The notes under the pieces: generated by a model
Told to the model about the DNA's origin: nothing
Database searches by the model: none
What the model saw: only the letters and a program-made list of their open reading frames with translations
From: Fibrobacter sp.
GTDB taxonomy: Bacteria; Fibrobacterota; Fibrobacteria; Fibrobacterales; Fibrobacteraceae
Assembly (NCBI GenBank): GCA_017520105.1
Contig: JAFWRL010000325.1
Location: 1 to 13,404, forward strand
Direction: 5' to 3'
Length of the DNA: 13,404 bases
Translations under genes and position numbers: made by a program
Shown here: positions 1 to 6,864 of the stretch, in pieces
Layout: each line of letters opens with the position of its first letter
How positions within the stretch are numbered: position 1 is the stretch's first letter

Positions 1-11
1 GGATCCAGTAA
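1..11. repeat. End of a REP-like interspersed repeat
   Basis: The first 11 bases, GGATCCAGTAA, are identical to the last 11 bases of a complete 36-bp palindromic repeat at 12616-12651. The window therefore probably opens inside another copy of that repeat, directly upstream of the first gene. Only this tail is visible, so it could also be a chance match. Confidence 0.5.
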
Positions 12-30
12 AGTTTTAGAAGAGGAAAAA

Positions 31-1407
31 ATGAAAAAGTTTTTTATGGCGGGTTTGATTTGTTCCGTTGTTTTGGCCCAGGGGGCTTTTGCGCAGGAAG
101 CGCTTCGCAAGGCTGTGGATTCGAACAACTGGAAAAAGGTCAAGAAAATTGTCAATTCCGGTGAAATGGAAGAAATCTATTGCGGTAAGATGTCTGCAAA
201 AACGGCTTCCGATATTTATGGAAAAGTTTTTAAGCAGATGCCGGACGAAGCGTTTGCGGCGTGCCCGTCCCAGTTTGCGTATGGATTTGGAACAAAAGTT
301 TGCGGTATGGCAAATGCCGCGAACGCTTGTACGGGTGTCATCAATTATCTGCTCGCCGATGGCGCGAAGGGGAGTGGCAAGGCTCTAAAGACGCTTGACG
401 ATGTGGCGAAAGCGGCGACCAAGACCAAGGCTTTTGCAAAACCTTCTCTTGTGAGTGTCGATACGACGGTTTGGAAACCTTGTCCTAAAAAGGGTGCGGC
501 ACGAACCAAGTGCATAGCCCAGTGCAAGGTCGATGCAAATTCCTTGATGGCGATAGACCATGATGTCAACTGCAAGAAAAATCCCGAACAGATGGTCGAT
601 AAGACGATTAAGGTCTATAAGCCTTCGCCGGTTTTCGGGGCTCTCCGCACGGGACTTTCAGAAGGCTTCTGGAAGGCTCCGATGTCTGTAGCCGGGACGT
701 ATGCCGCTCTTGCGGGCAAGTATGCGGCGGTGCTGTCGATTCCCGATACGGCTGTGACGGGACTCCATTACGTGAAGACTTGGGCTGCTAAGCATAAGGG
801 TTCTTCGCTCCCGGGCGGTCAGCTGTTCCGATTCTGTACGGCCTGGAAGGGCAAGGTGGATCCAATTCTCTCTGCCGAAGGGTTCAGCACGCGTTGCCCG
901 GTATTCAAGAACTTTGTCGATAAGCGTGACAAACAAGTTTACAAGGTCAAGGAAATTGGCGGAGTCGATTGGTTCGTCGAAAACTTGAACTTCAACGATC
1001 CAGATGGTTCGATGTGTTACGACCGCGACGATGCAAACTGCAAGGCGTTCGGTCGTCTCTACACGCAAGAGGCTGCGAAAAAAGCTTGCCCGGACGGCTA
1101 CCATCTTGCGACCGATGCGGACTGGAAAAAGCTTGAAGAACATGCCGGTGGCGCCCGTGAGGCCGCTCTCAAGCTCAAGAGCAACGGCAGCGACGACTAC
1201 GCGTTTACGGCCATGTTTGGCGGTTATGCGAACAAAAGTGGCGTCTGCACGACGATGGGTGATGGCGCTTACTTCTGGACCGCCGACGTCGATACGGATT
1301 CTCGTGGTAAAGCCCGTACGATGTTCGCTTCCGATAAGGACGTTGGCTCTATCACCGTAGATCCGAGTTTCTATCTTGCGGTCCGTTGTGTAGCCGGAGC
1401 CAATTAG
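31..1407 (+). CDS. Secreted FISUMP-domain protein
   Basis: A 458-residue exported protein of unknown function. Residues 1-21 form a signal peptide (basic MKK, hydrophobic core, AFA|QE cleavage), with no lipobox. The C-terminal part, roughly residues 301-456, matches the Fibrobacter succinogenes major paralogous (FISUMP) domain: a VYKVKEIGGVDWFVENLN opening, then CxDGYHLATDADWKKLE, an 'FxAMFGGYAN' stretch, a 'YFWTAD' strand and a closing 'YLAVRCV'. The region between (about 22-300) is cysteine-rich and was not recognised; residues 23-60 look faintly like an ankyrin helix pair but I do not claim it. The start is set by AGAGG at 21-25, 5 nt before the ATG. The stop lies 2 nt before epmA, so the two are probably co-transcribed, although no functional link is obvious. 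FISUMP domains occur in large paralogous families on the surface of this genus; their role is not established. Confidence 0.85.
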   Translation: MKKFFMAGLICSVVLAQGAFAQEALRKAVDSNNWKKVKKIVNSGEMEEIYCGKMSAKTASDIYGKVFKQMPDEAFAACPSQFAYGFGTKVCGMANAANACTGVINYLLADGAKGSGKALKTLDDVAKAATKTKAFAKPSLVSVDTTVWKPCPKKGAARTKCIAQCKVDANSLMAIDHDVNCKKNPEQMVDKTIKVYKPSPVFGALRTGLSEGFWKAPMSVAGTYAALAGKYAAVLSIPDTAVTGLHYVKTWAAKHKGSSLPGGQLFRFCTAWKGKVDPILSAEGFSTRCPVFKNFVDKRDKQVYKVKEIGGVDWFVENLNFNDPDGSMCYDRDDANCKAFGRLYTQEAAKKACPDGYHLATDADWKKLEEHAGGAREAALKLKSNGSDDYAFTAMFGGYANKSGVCTTMGDGAYFWTADVDTDSRGKARTMFASDKDVGSITVDPSFYLAVRCVAGAN

Positions 1408-1409
1408 CA

Positions 1410-2381
1410 ATGGATAGTTTAGATTTGGGCGCGTTTGCACCCACTTGTACGCGAGAAACTTGGGTCAAGCGCCAAGCGCTGATGGCCCGCGTCCGTGATT
1501 TCTTTGTTCGTCGTAATGCGCTCGAAGTCGAGACGCCTGTGCTTTCGGCTTATGGCGGAACGGATCCGCAACTCGATTACTTTGAGATTGAGGACCCGAA
1601 GCGATTCATGATGACGAGTCCGGAATTTCACATGAAGCGCTTGCTCGCTGCAAAGTTCGGTGACATTTTCCAGATTACAAAGTCGTTCCGCAAGGATGAA
1701 TTTGGCGGTCACCACAATAACGAATTTTCGATGGTGGAATGGTACCGCGTCGGCATGCCTCAGGATAAACTCATGGACGAAGTCGAAGACCTCGTGAGCG
1801 AGATTATTGGGACTAAATTAAACGCACGCCGCACCCGCTGGATTGACGCGTTCAAGAACTACGCAGGTGTGAATCCGTTCTGCGAAAAGCTCACGGATTT
1901 TGCAGAAACTTGCCGCGTCCGCGACATTCCGGTGCCCGAAAAAAGCGAGATGCTCACGCGCGAAGACTGGTGGGACTACCTCATGGTGTTCTTGGTGGAA
2001 CCGGCTCTTGCAAGCAACGGCCCCGAGTTCATCTTGGATTACCCGCCATCGCAGGCGGCTCTAGCGCAGACTTATGTGGATGCGGACGGTTACACGTGGG
2101 CTCGCCGCTTTGAGCTTTTCGTGAACCAGGTGGAACTTTGCAATGGTTATACGGAACTCACGGATGCTGTGGAACAGCGCCGACGGTTCAATGCTGATTT
2201 GGAAATCCGTCGTGCAATGAACAAGCCTCTGCCTCCGCTGGATGAACGTTTCCTCGCTGCGCTTGAATCGGGAATGCCTGCTTGCTCTGGTGTGGCGCTT
2301 GGGCTCGACCGCCTGTTCATGCTCGCTCTCGGGAAAGAAGAAATCGCCGACGTAATACTGTTCCCCAGCCCGATAGCGTGA
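1410..2381 (+). CDS. epmA: Elongation factor P--(R)-beta-lysine ligase EpmA (lysyl-tRNA synthetase paralogue)
   Basis: A 323-residue class II aminoacyl-tRNA synthetase-like protein with no anticodon-binding domain, close to the roughly 325 residues of E. coli EpmA (also PoxA/GenX). Known members attach (R)-beta-lysine to a conserved lysine of elongation factor P, which helps ribosomes through polyproline stretches. Visible motifs: ETPVLSAYGGTDPQL at 41-55, MTSPEFHMKRLLA at 68-80, class II motif 2 at 93-113 (FRKDEF...NNEFSMVEWYR), FELFVNQVELCNGYTEL at 234-250, and motif 3 at 294-305 (GVALGLDRLFML). I chose ATG 1410 over an upstream TTG at 1386, because the ATG gives the family's usual N-terminus and has GGAG at 1395-1398. 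It starts 2 nt after the FISUMP stop, so translation may be coupled. Neither epmB nor efp is in the window. Confidence 0.9.
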   Translation: MDSLDLGAFAPTCTRETWVKRQALMARVRDFFVRRNALEVETPVLSAYGGTDPQLDYFEIEDPKRFMMTSPEFHMKRLLAAKFGDIFQITKSFRKDEFGGHHNNEFSMVEWYRVGMPQDKLMDEVEDLVSEIIGTKLNARRTRWIDAFKNYAGVNPFCEKLTDFAETCRVRDIPVPEKSEMLTREDWWDYLMVFLVEPALASNGPEFILDYPPSQAALAQTYVDADGYTWARRFELFVNQVELCNGYTELTDAVEQRRRFNADLEIRRAMNKPLPPLDERFLAALESGMPACSGVALGLDRLFMLALGKEEIADVILFPSPIA

Positions 2382-2382
2382 A

Positions 2383-2532
2383 TAGACGAAAGAGTGGAAA
2401 TCGCGGTTAAGCCGCCCTATAATGACGCACGAAGTGCCATTATTTTGCTCTCGTCTATCAGCTATACAAAACTTGGCAACTTGTTGCCTTAGTTGTTGTT
2501 ATCCACCTTGTGGAGAAGCGATCTTTCGTCTA
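2383..2532. repeat. Intergenic palindromic element bounded by an 11-bp inverted repeat
   Basis: The gap between the convergent epmA and thioredoxin-like genes is bounded by a perfect 11-bp inverted repeat: TAGACGAAAGA at 2383-2393 and TCTTTCGTCTA at 2522-2532. A further partial copy, CTCTCGTCTAT, sits at 2448-2458. Inside are small hairpins: 2419-2443 (see the terminator entry), GGCAA/TTGCC at 2475-2479 and 2484-2488, and CCAC/GTGG at 2504-2512. On the minus strand the GGCAA hairpin is followed by AAGTTTTG, so it could terminate the minus-strand gene weakly. No coding gene is supported here. Confidence 0.55.
2419..2446 (+). terminator. Probable intrinsic terminator after epmA
   Basis: ATAATG (2419-2424) and GCAC (2427-2430) pair with GTGC (2434-2437) and CATTAT (2438-2443). 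This gives a 10-bp stem with a 2-nt bulge and a GAA loop, followed by a short T run (2443-2446). It lies 38 bp past the epmA stop. The T tract is short, so confidence is moderate. Confidence 0.5.
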
Positions 2533-2534
2533 AA

Positions 2535-3053
2535 TTACTTCCCCAGCAGTCTCTTGAGTTCGTGCCGGACTTTCAGTTCGTTTATCGCTCCGACATCGAT
2601 GTGCTGGATCTTGTCGTCCTTATCGACAAGGTAGCTTACAGGAATAACTCCTGGATTTCCGAGAGCGTTGATAGCGTTGTAGTTCCAATGCAGCATCGTC
2701 CACGGGATGCCTAGACTTTTCTTGAACTTGCGGGCGACCTTCTTGGAATCGTCTTCGTCAATCATTAGAATCTTGAGGCCCTTTGGTCCGAACTCGTCAT
2801 TGAAACTATTGAGTGTTGGGATTTCCGCCCTGCATGCCGGGCACCATGATGCGGTAAGTACAATGAGCGTTGCGGTCCCCTTTTCGCTTGCGTAGTCCGT
2901 TTTCCCTCCCATCACGTTGTCGGCCTGGAAGTTCACGACCGTCTCCGGGAAGTTTTGGGCATAGCGGGATTGACTCTCGTATGCATAAAAAATGAATCCG
3001 AGAAAAACAATTACCCCTACCCATACGAGTATTTTATAAGTGGAAGAACGCAT
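2535..3053 (-). CDS. Membrane-anchored thioredoxin-like (TlpA/ResA-type) protein
   Basis: A 172-residue protein with a single N-terminal membrane segment (about residues 7-24), no lipobox, and a thioredoxin fold placed outside the inner membrane. The redox motif is W-C-P-A-C (C71 and C74) inside 'LTASWCPACRAEIPTLN', and the cis-proline is P138 in 'GVIPVSYLVDKD'. Members of the TlpA/ResA/AhpC-TSA group act as periplasmic thiol-disulfide oxidoreductases, for example in cytochrome c maturation or in reducing extracytoplasmic disulfides. The substrate here cannot be told from context. The gene is divergent from pilT, with 51 bp between start codons, and convergent with epmA. No Shine-Dalgarno precedes the ATG; a TAAATTCT box lies 7 nt upstream, suggesting a very short leader. 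Confidence 0.85.
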   Translation of the reverse strand: MRSSTYKILVWVGVIVFLGFIFYAYESQSRYAQNFPETVVNFQADNVMGGKTDYASEKGTATLIVLTASWCPACRAEIPTLNSFNDEFGPKGLKILMIDEDDSKKVARKFKKSLGIPWTMLHWNYNAINALGNPGVIPVSYLVDKDDKIQHIDVGAINELKVRHELKRLLGK

Positions 3054-3060
3054 TGCATAA

Positions 3061-3068
3061 AGAATTTA
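3061..3068 (-). promoter_or_regulatory. Promoter-like -10/-7 box next to the thioredoxin-like start
   Basis: On the minus strand the box reads TAAATTCT, ending 7 nt before the ATG at 3053, with no ribosome-binding site between. It resembles the TATATTCT box of the divergent pilT gene 24 bp away. No convincing -35 element was seen. Confidence 0.35.
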
Positions 3069-3091
3069 TGAAATTTTCAAGCTTTTTAAAT

Positions 3092-3099
3092 TATATTCT
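3092..3099 (+). promoter_or_regulatory. Promoter-like -10/-7 box next to the pilT start
   Basis: TATATTCT ends 5 nt before the pilT ATG at 3105. TATATT alone is a 5/6 match to the sigma-70 -10 hexamer. With transcription starting about 5-8 nt downstream, the mRNA would begin at or near the AUG. No Shine-Dalgarno and no clear -35 are present. Confidence 0.4.
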
Positions 3100-3104
3100 A
3101 GTAT

Positions 3105-4172
3105 ATGGCATATAACATTCAAGATCTTTTAGCAGAAATGGTTAAACGTGGCGCCTCCGACTTGCATATTACGGCGGGCGCACCTCCTCTTATTCGTCTT
3201 TCCGGTAAGCTGACCCCGATCGGGGAGAACAGGCTCAAGCCCGACGAAACCATGCGTATGACCTACAGCTTGATGAATGAGGTCCAGAAAAAGACTTTCG
3301 AGCAGCAGAAGGAATGCGACTTCTCGTTCGGTATTGCGAACTTGGCGCGTTTCCGTGCGAACGCCTACTTGCAGCGTGGCTGCGTGGCGCTTGCGCTCCG
3401 TATTATTCCGCTCGACATCAAGACGTTCAAGGACCTTGGTCTTCCGAAGATCATGGCTGAATTTACGACCCGCCCCTCTGGACTAGTCCTTGTGACCGGC
3501 GCAACCGGTTCCGGTAAATCGACGACCTTGGCCGCAATGATTGATAAAATCAACAAGGAACGTCACGACCACATCTTGACTGTTGAAGACCCAATCGAAT
3601 TTTTGCACAAACATCAGGGCTGTATGATCAACCAGCGCGAAGTTGGTAGCGATACGCACAGCTTTGCCCAGGCCCTCAAGATGGCTCTCCGTCAGGACCC
3701 TGACGTGGTGCTTATCGGCGAAATGCGTGACCTTGAAACGATTCGTTCTGCACTTACGATTGCGGAAACGGGTCACTTGACATTTGCAACGCTCCATACA
3801 AACTCCTGCGTGCAGACGATTAACCGTGTGGTCGATGCGTTCCCGAAGGGCGAACAGCAGACCGTGCGTACGCAGCTTTCGTTCGTGCTCCAGGGCGTCA
3901 TATGCCAGACCCTCTTGCCAAAGATTGGTGGTGGCCGCGTGATGGCATACGAAGTCATGAACGTGACGCCGGGTATCCGTGCGCTGATTCGTGACGACAA
4001 GGTTCACCAGATTGAATCCATGATTGAAATCGGTCAGAAGTTCGGCATGAACACGATGAACATGTGCTTGTGTGAACTTGTCAAGAACCACAAGGTGGAC
4101 CGTTTCGATGCGCTTGCCCGTTCGTCCAGTCCGGACCAGTTGGAACAGTTGTTTGTAAAGGAAGGAGTGTAG
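3105..4172 (+). CDS. pilT: Type IV pilus retraction ATPase PilT
   Basis: A 355-residue secretion-superfamily ATPase that powers pilus depolymerisation and retraction (twitching) at the cytoplasmic face of the pilus machine. All family signatures are visible: N-terminal 'LLAEMVKRGASDLHI' (8-22), Walker A GATGSGKST (132-140), Asp box beginning EDPIEF (161-166), Walker B VVLIGEMRD (201-209), His box TGHLTFATLHTNS (222-234), and a C-terminal GIRALIRDDKV (290-300) corresponding to the AIRNLIRE motif that marks PilT rather than PilB. Length and N-terminus match the family, so ATG 3105 is secure even though no Shine-Dalgarno precedes it. pilC follows after 3 nt, so the two form an operon. No pilB or pilin gene is in the window. 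Confidence 0.96.
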   Translation: MAYNIQDLLAEMVKRGASDLHITAGAPPLIRLSGKLTPIGENRLKPDETMRMTYSLMNEVQKKTFEQQKECDFSFGIANLARFRANAYLQRGCVALALRIIPLDIKTFKDLGLPKIMAEFTTRPSGLVLVTGATGSGKSTTLAAMIDKINKERHDHILTVEDPIEFLHKHQGCMINQREVGSDTHSFAQALKMALRQDPDVVLIGEMRDLETIRSALTIAETGHLTFATLHTNSCVQTINRVVDAFPKGEQQTVRTQLSFVLQGVICQTLLPKIGGGRVMAYEVMNVTPGIRALIRDDKVHQIESMIEIGQKFGMNTMNMCLCELVKNHKVDRFDALARSSSPDQLEQLFVKEGV

Positions 4173-4175
4173 TCT

Positions 4176-5378
4176 ATGCCAGAATTTTTGTACAAAGCGC
4201 AAAACTCGCAAGGCAATAACTTTGAAGGCACTCTCGAAGCTAAGGATAAAGCCGAAGCCGAAGCTCTGTTGCTCCGTCGTCGTCTTGTCATTACGAGCTT
4301 AAAGAAAAAACCGACCGAAATCAAACTTAGAATTGGTTCCGGTATCAAGACCGAAGACATTACCCGCTTTACGCGTATGTTCTCGTCCATGTGCTCGGCA
4401 GGTCTTCCGATGTTGCAGTGCTTGAACATTCTCGAAGCACAGTGCGAAAATCCGGAACTGAAAAGCGTTGTCCATAAGCTGACACAGTCGATTAACGGCG
4501 GTTCTTCGCTGGCCGATGCATTGGCGCAGCACCCGAAGGTGTTTGACTCCTTGTACTGCAACATGGTGGCGGCTGGCGAAGCAGGCGGTATTCTTGAAGG
4601 GATTTTGGCTCGTTTGGCCGAAACGCTTGAAAACAACCAGCGCCTCAAACGTAAAGTGAAAAAGGCGTTGACCTACCCGGTCATGGTTATCATCGTCGGT
4701 ATTTTCGTGGTGATTGCCCTTATGACGTTCGTGGTGCCGACGTTCGCTGAACAGTTCGCTGCCCTTGATGCAGAACTCCCTGCACCGACGCAAGTGGTAA
4801 TGAATATGTCTGACTTTATACGTAATAACGGTGCGTTCTTGTTTATTGGTTTGATTGTCATTATATTTGCGTATAAGATGATTATGCGAATACCTGCGGC
4901 GCAATTTGCGATGGATAAGTTTACGTTAAAAATTCCGAAGCTAGGCGATTTGCAGATTAAGTCCGCAACGGCTGGATTTTCGAGAACACTTGGAACGCTT
5001 TTGAATGCGGGTGTGTCCGTGATGGACGCCTTGAAGGTCGTTGCGTCAACTGCCGGTAACAAAGTCGTTGAAAAAGCCATTTACAAGATATCGATTGGTA
5101 TTGCCGGTGGTAAGTCTATTGCCGAGCCGATGGAAGAAGTAGGCATTTTCCCGCCCATGGTGATTCAGATGACCGGCGTCGGTGAAAAGACTGGTAACTT
5201 GGGCGGCATGCTTTTGAAACTCGCCGACTTCTACGACGAAGAAGTCGATGCCGCAGTTGATGCCGTCGTGAGTATGATTGAACCGATTATCATTGTGTTC
5301 TTGGGCGGTGCTGTCGGTGGCCTCTTGATTGCAATGTATATGCCGATGTTTAGCATGGGCGACGCCATCAAGGGCTGA
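4176..5378 (+). CDS. pilC: Type IV pilus inner-membrane platform protein PilC (GspF family)
   Basis: A 400-residue polytopic membrane protein, the usual length for PilC/GspF. It forms the platform on which the PilB and PilT ATPases act. The N-terminus (MPEFLYKAQNSQGNNFEGTLEA) is the usual cytoplasmic start. Two T2SSF repeats are visible: the first at about 65-188 ('FTRMFSSMCSAGLPMLQCL', then 'GEAGGILEGILARLAE'), the second at about 268-390 ('FSRTLGTLLNAGVSVMDAL', then 'GEKTGNLGGMLLKLADFYDEEV'). Membrane segments lie near 167-189, 219-237 and 370-392. A good Shine-Dalgarno (AAGGAG, within 4158-4166) overlaps the end of pilT, so translation is probably coupled. It could be a type II secretion GspF, but the preceding pilT favours a type IV pilus. 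Confidence 0.93.
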   Translation: MPEFLYKAQNSQGNNFEGTLEAKDKAEAEALLLRRRLVITSLKKKPTEIKLRIGSGIKTEDITRFTRMFSSMCSAGLPMLQCLNILEAQCENPELKSVVHKLTQSINGGSSLADALAQHPKVFDSLYCNMVAAGEAGGILEGILARLAETLENNQRLKRKVKKALTYPVMVIIVGIFVVIALMTFVVPTFAEQFAALDAELPAPTQVVMNMSDFIRNNGAFLFIGLIVIIFAYKMIMRIPAAQFAMDKFTLKIPKLGDLQIKSATAGFSRTLGTLLNAGVSVMDALKVVASTAGNKVVEKAIYKISIGIAGGKSIAEPMEEVGIFPPMVIQMTGVGEKTGNLGGMLLKLADFYDEEVDAAVDAVVSMIEPIIIVFLGGAVGGLLIAMYMPMFSMGDAIKG

Positions 5379-5487
5379 TCTTTCGCCGAAAGCCGTCGCG
5401 ATAGTTCGTCACAGCTTCGCTCACGTATATCAATACGCTACGCGAAGCTGATTCCTGCTCTCGCTAGGCTTTAGACGAAATCTCATT
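5379..5487. repeat. Long imperfect palindrome after pilC
   Basis: About 109 bp that can fold almost end to end. The core is CAGCTTCGC (5412-5420) pairing with GCGAAGCTG (5442-5450), enclosing CGTAT/ATACG around an ATCA loop. Outside that, AAAGCCGTCGCGATAG (from about 5390) imperfectly matches CTCTCGCTAGGCTTT, and GATCTTTCG matches CGAAATC near 5477-5483. The distal end, TTAGACGAAATC, resembles the inverted-repeat ends of the 2383-2532 element. It may act as a terminator or mRNA 3' stabiliser for pilT-pilC, or be a REP/MITE-like sequence. Confidence 0.5.
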
Positions 5488-5520
5488 TAAAATTAAACTT
5501 TTTACTGAAACAATCATGTC

Positions 5521-5542
5521 ATGCCCGTCTTCGAGCGGGCAT
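5521..5542. repeat. Palindromic hairpin (possible terminator)
   Basis: ATGCCCG (5521-5527) pairs perfectly with CGGGCAT (5536-5542), and CT/AG extends the pairing inside the loop. The plus side is followed by CTCCTATTTT. It lies between the ends of pilC (+) and pflA (-), so it could help end either transcript, but there is no strong T run. Confidence 0.45.
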
Positions 5543-5560
5543 CTCCTATTTTGCTCTGTC

Positions 5561-5581
5561 ATCCCGGCCTTGTGCCGGGAT
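5561..5581. repeat. REP-like hairpin, GTCATCCCGG family
   Basis: ATCCCGGC (5561-5568) and GCCGGGAT (5574-5581) form a perfect 8-bp stem around CTTGT. The leading TGTCATCCCGG recurs at 12691-12701, and a variant, TGTCACCCCGG, at 12668-12677. This is an interspersed palindromic repeat family rather than a gene-specific site. Confidence 0.6.
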
Positions 5582-5603
5582 CACCTTCTCGTATAACAAT
5601 CCC

Positions 5604-5631
5604 TTCCTACTTCCTACCGTCTACTGTCGAC
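5604..5631 (+). repeat. Degenerate 7-bp tandem repeat, four units
   Basis: Four consecutive heptamers are read directly: TTCCTAC, TTCCTAC, CGTCTAC, TGTCGAC. The array ends on the first base of the pflA stop codon (minus strand, 5631-5633). The same phase (TNNNTAC) is seen at 12039-12073 and 12582-12612, and the 12-mer CCTACTTCCTAC (5606-5617) recurs exactly at 12062-12073. Confidence 0.6.
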
Positions 5632-6410
5632 TATTTCTCCATCCAGCCTGTATATTTTGCGGTTTCGAGAATCTCGTTCGCGTTCTTGACGCGGTCAGCG
5701 GTGGGCGTTTGCGTGTCCTTGAGGGCATAATCGATGCCGAGTTCTTGGTACTTGCTGAGAGCAAATGCGTGGTAGGGGAGAACTTCGACGCGCTTGACAT
5801 TCCCTAGTGTACGGATAAAGTCGCGGGTGCGCATGAGCGCTTCGTCGTTGTCACTCCCGCCGGGCACTAGCACGTGGCGAATCCAGATGGGCTTTTGGAT
5901 GCTGTCGAGGTAGCGGAAAAAGTCAATGATGTTCTCGTTGCTGTGGCCGGTGAGTTCCTTGTGTGCGTCACGGTCGATGTGCTTGATATCAACGAGTAAA
6001 AGGTCGGTCGCTTTCATCAGGCGCTCGATTTTCGCGAACGGTTCGCCGGTACGTCGGAACGTAACTCCGCTTGTATCAACGCACGTGTGGACTCCAGCCG
6101 CTTTTGCTGCTTCGAAAAATTCAATCATGAAGTCGATTTGCGCTAGGGGCTCGCCACCGCTCACGGTGATGCCGCCGTCCGCTCCCCAGTAGGGTTTGTA
6201 GCGGATGGCTTTTTTCAGCAAGTCTTCTGCGGAAATCTCAAAAGAACCGTTGTCCGCACCGTTTGCACTTTTTGTCCCGAAATCCCAGGTTTCTGGGTTG
6301 TGGCAGAACTTGCATCGCATGGGGCAACCCTGCGTAAAAACGACAAAGCGGATTCCCGGTCCATCGACCGAGCCGAATGTTTCGAGTTTGTTGATTCTTC
6401 CGAGAGTCAT
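5631..6410 (-). CDS. pflA: Pyruvate formate-lyase activating enzyme (radical SAM)
   Basis: A 259-residue glycyl-radical activase, slightly longer than E. coli PflA. It uses a [4Fe-4S] cluster and S-adenosylmethionine to abstract hydrogen from the glycine of pyruvate formate-lyase, turning the enzyme on under anoxia. The N-terminus GRINKLETFGSVDGPGIRF and the CxxxCxxC cluster motif (C29, C33, C36 in GCPMRCKFCHNP) are diagnostic. The SAM-binding 'GGITVSGGEPL' is at 79-89, and 'LLLVDIKH' and 'IWIRHVLVPG' follow as expected. The target gene pflB lies about 1.8 kb away on the same strand but is separated by two genes on the other strand, so they cannot be a simple operon. The start is secure by family alignment; it has no Shine-Dalgarno, and a TATTTTTA box ends 4 nt upstream. 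Confidence 0.95.
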   Translation of the reverse strand: MTLGRINKLETFGSVDGPGIRFVVFTQGCPMRCKFCHNPETWDFGTKSANGADNGSFEISAEDLLKKAIRYKPYWGADGGITVSGGEPLAQIDFMIEFFEAAKAAGVHTCVDTSGVTFRRTGEPFAKIERLMKATDLLLVDIKHIDRDAHKELTGHSNENIIDFFRYLDSIQKPIWIRHVLVPGGSDNDEALMRTRDFIRTLGNVKRVEVLPYHAFALSKYQELGIDYALKDTQTPTADRVKNANEILETAKYTGWMEK

Positions 6411-6414
6411 GGTG

Positions 6415-6422
6415 TAAAAATA
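6415..6422 (-). promoter_or_regulatory. Promoter-like -7/-10 box next to the pflA start
   Basis: On the minus strand TATTTTTA is followed by CACC and then the pflA ATG. It fits the TAnnTTT(G) pattern described for Bacteroidota promoters. If it is a promoter, the transcript would start at or within a few bases of the AUG. It sits in a T-rich run, so a chance match is possible. Confidence 0.35.
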
Positions 6423-6831
6423 AAAAAGTCTTGCTCTGCATTAAAGTGCTATTTCGTATTACAGAATAAAGTCTGTGATTTTATGCATAGGTCTAAACGA
6501 TGCGAGATAAACAGTCAAATAATTTGAAGAAAATGATTGTTCGTCGTGAGAATGGAGGCGTTGGCCAAGGTATTTTCTTCGCAGTAGCGTGCAAAACGAG
6601 TGTTGCGACAGGCTGCTTGCAGACCGGCATAACCGAGTGAAGCCGCTGACGCCGTAGGCGTCAACTCCGAGCTGGGGCCCCGCCCGCATGATGTGCTTTT
6701 TGCATAAAAAAAGGAATCCTAGCGGTGAGCCGTTTTCTCTATATAATACAAACTCCGAAAAAAAAGCGGTCGCAGCGGATTAATGTGCGATATTGTTTGA
6801 AAATATGCGTCGCTTTGATGGCTGTTTCATC
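6423..6831. other. Gene-free divergent region with a GC-rich patch
   Basis: About 400 bp between the divergent pflA and lipoprotein genes with no gene I can support. It is uneven in base composition: 6601-6690 is about 67% G+C (60 of 90), while the next 90 bases are about 40%. The GC-rich patch holds a perfect 7-bp inverted repeat, TGACGCC/GGCGTCA (6647-6653, 6657-6663), and the palindrome GGGGCCCC (6674-6681). A 76-codon minus-strand frame (6459-6689) crosses it but resembles no family I know. A perfect TATAAT on the plus strand (6742-6747) lacks a matched -35. The patch could be an insertion relic, a structured RNA or an interspersed repeat. Confidence 0.35.
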
Positions 6832-6839
6832 TATATTTA
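6832..6839 (+). promoter_or_regulatory. Promoter-like box upstream of the 6865 lipoprotein
   Basis: TATATTTA lies 25 nt before the ATG at 6865. A strong Shine-Dalgarno, AGGAGG (6851-6856), sits 8 nt before the start. A TTTG occurs at 6814-6817, closer than usual for either sigma-70 or Bacteroidota spacing, so only the -10/-7 box is proposed. Confidence 0.35.
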
Positions 6840-6864
6840 AAAGAGTGACGAGGAGGAAGTCTTT

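Noticed and set aside
1386..1409. An upstream TTG start for epmA
   Set aside because: It would overlap the FISUMP gene and add eight residues not found in EpmA; the ATG at 1410 has a properly placed GGAG.
658..1440. A 260-codon minus-strand frame across the FISUMP gene
   Set aside because: Antisense to a gene with a signal peptide, ribosome-binding site and known domain; a shadow frame.
3483..4211. A 242-codon minus-strand frame across pilT
   Set aside because: It lies antisense to all PilT motifs and has no start signal or recognisable domain.
5521..5730. A 69-codon plus-strand frame between pilC and pflA
   Set aside because: It starts inside palindromic repeats and overlaps the pflA 3' end antisense; no start signal.
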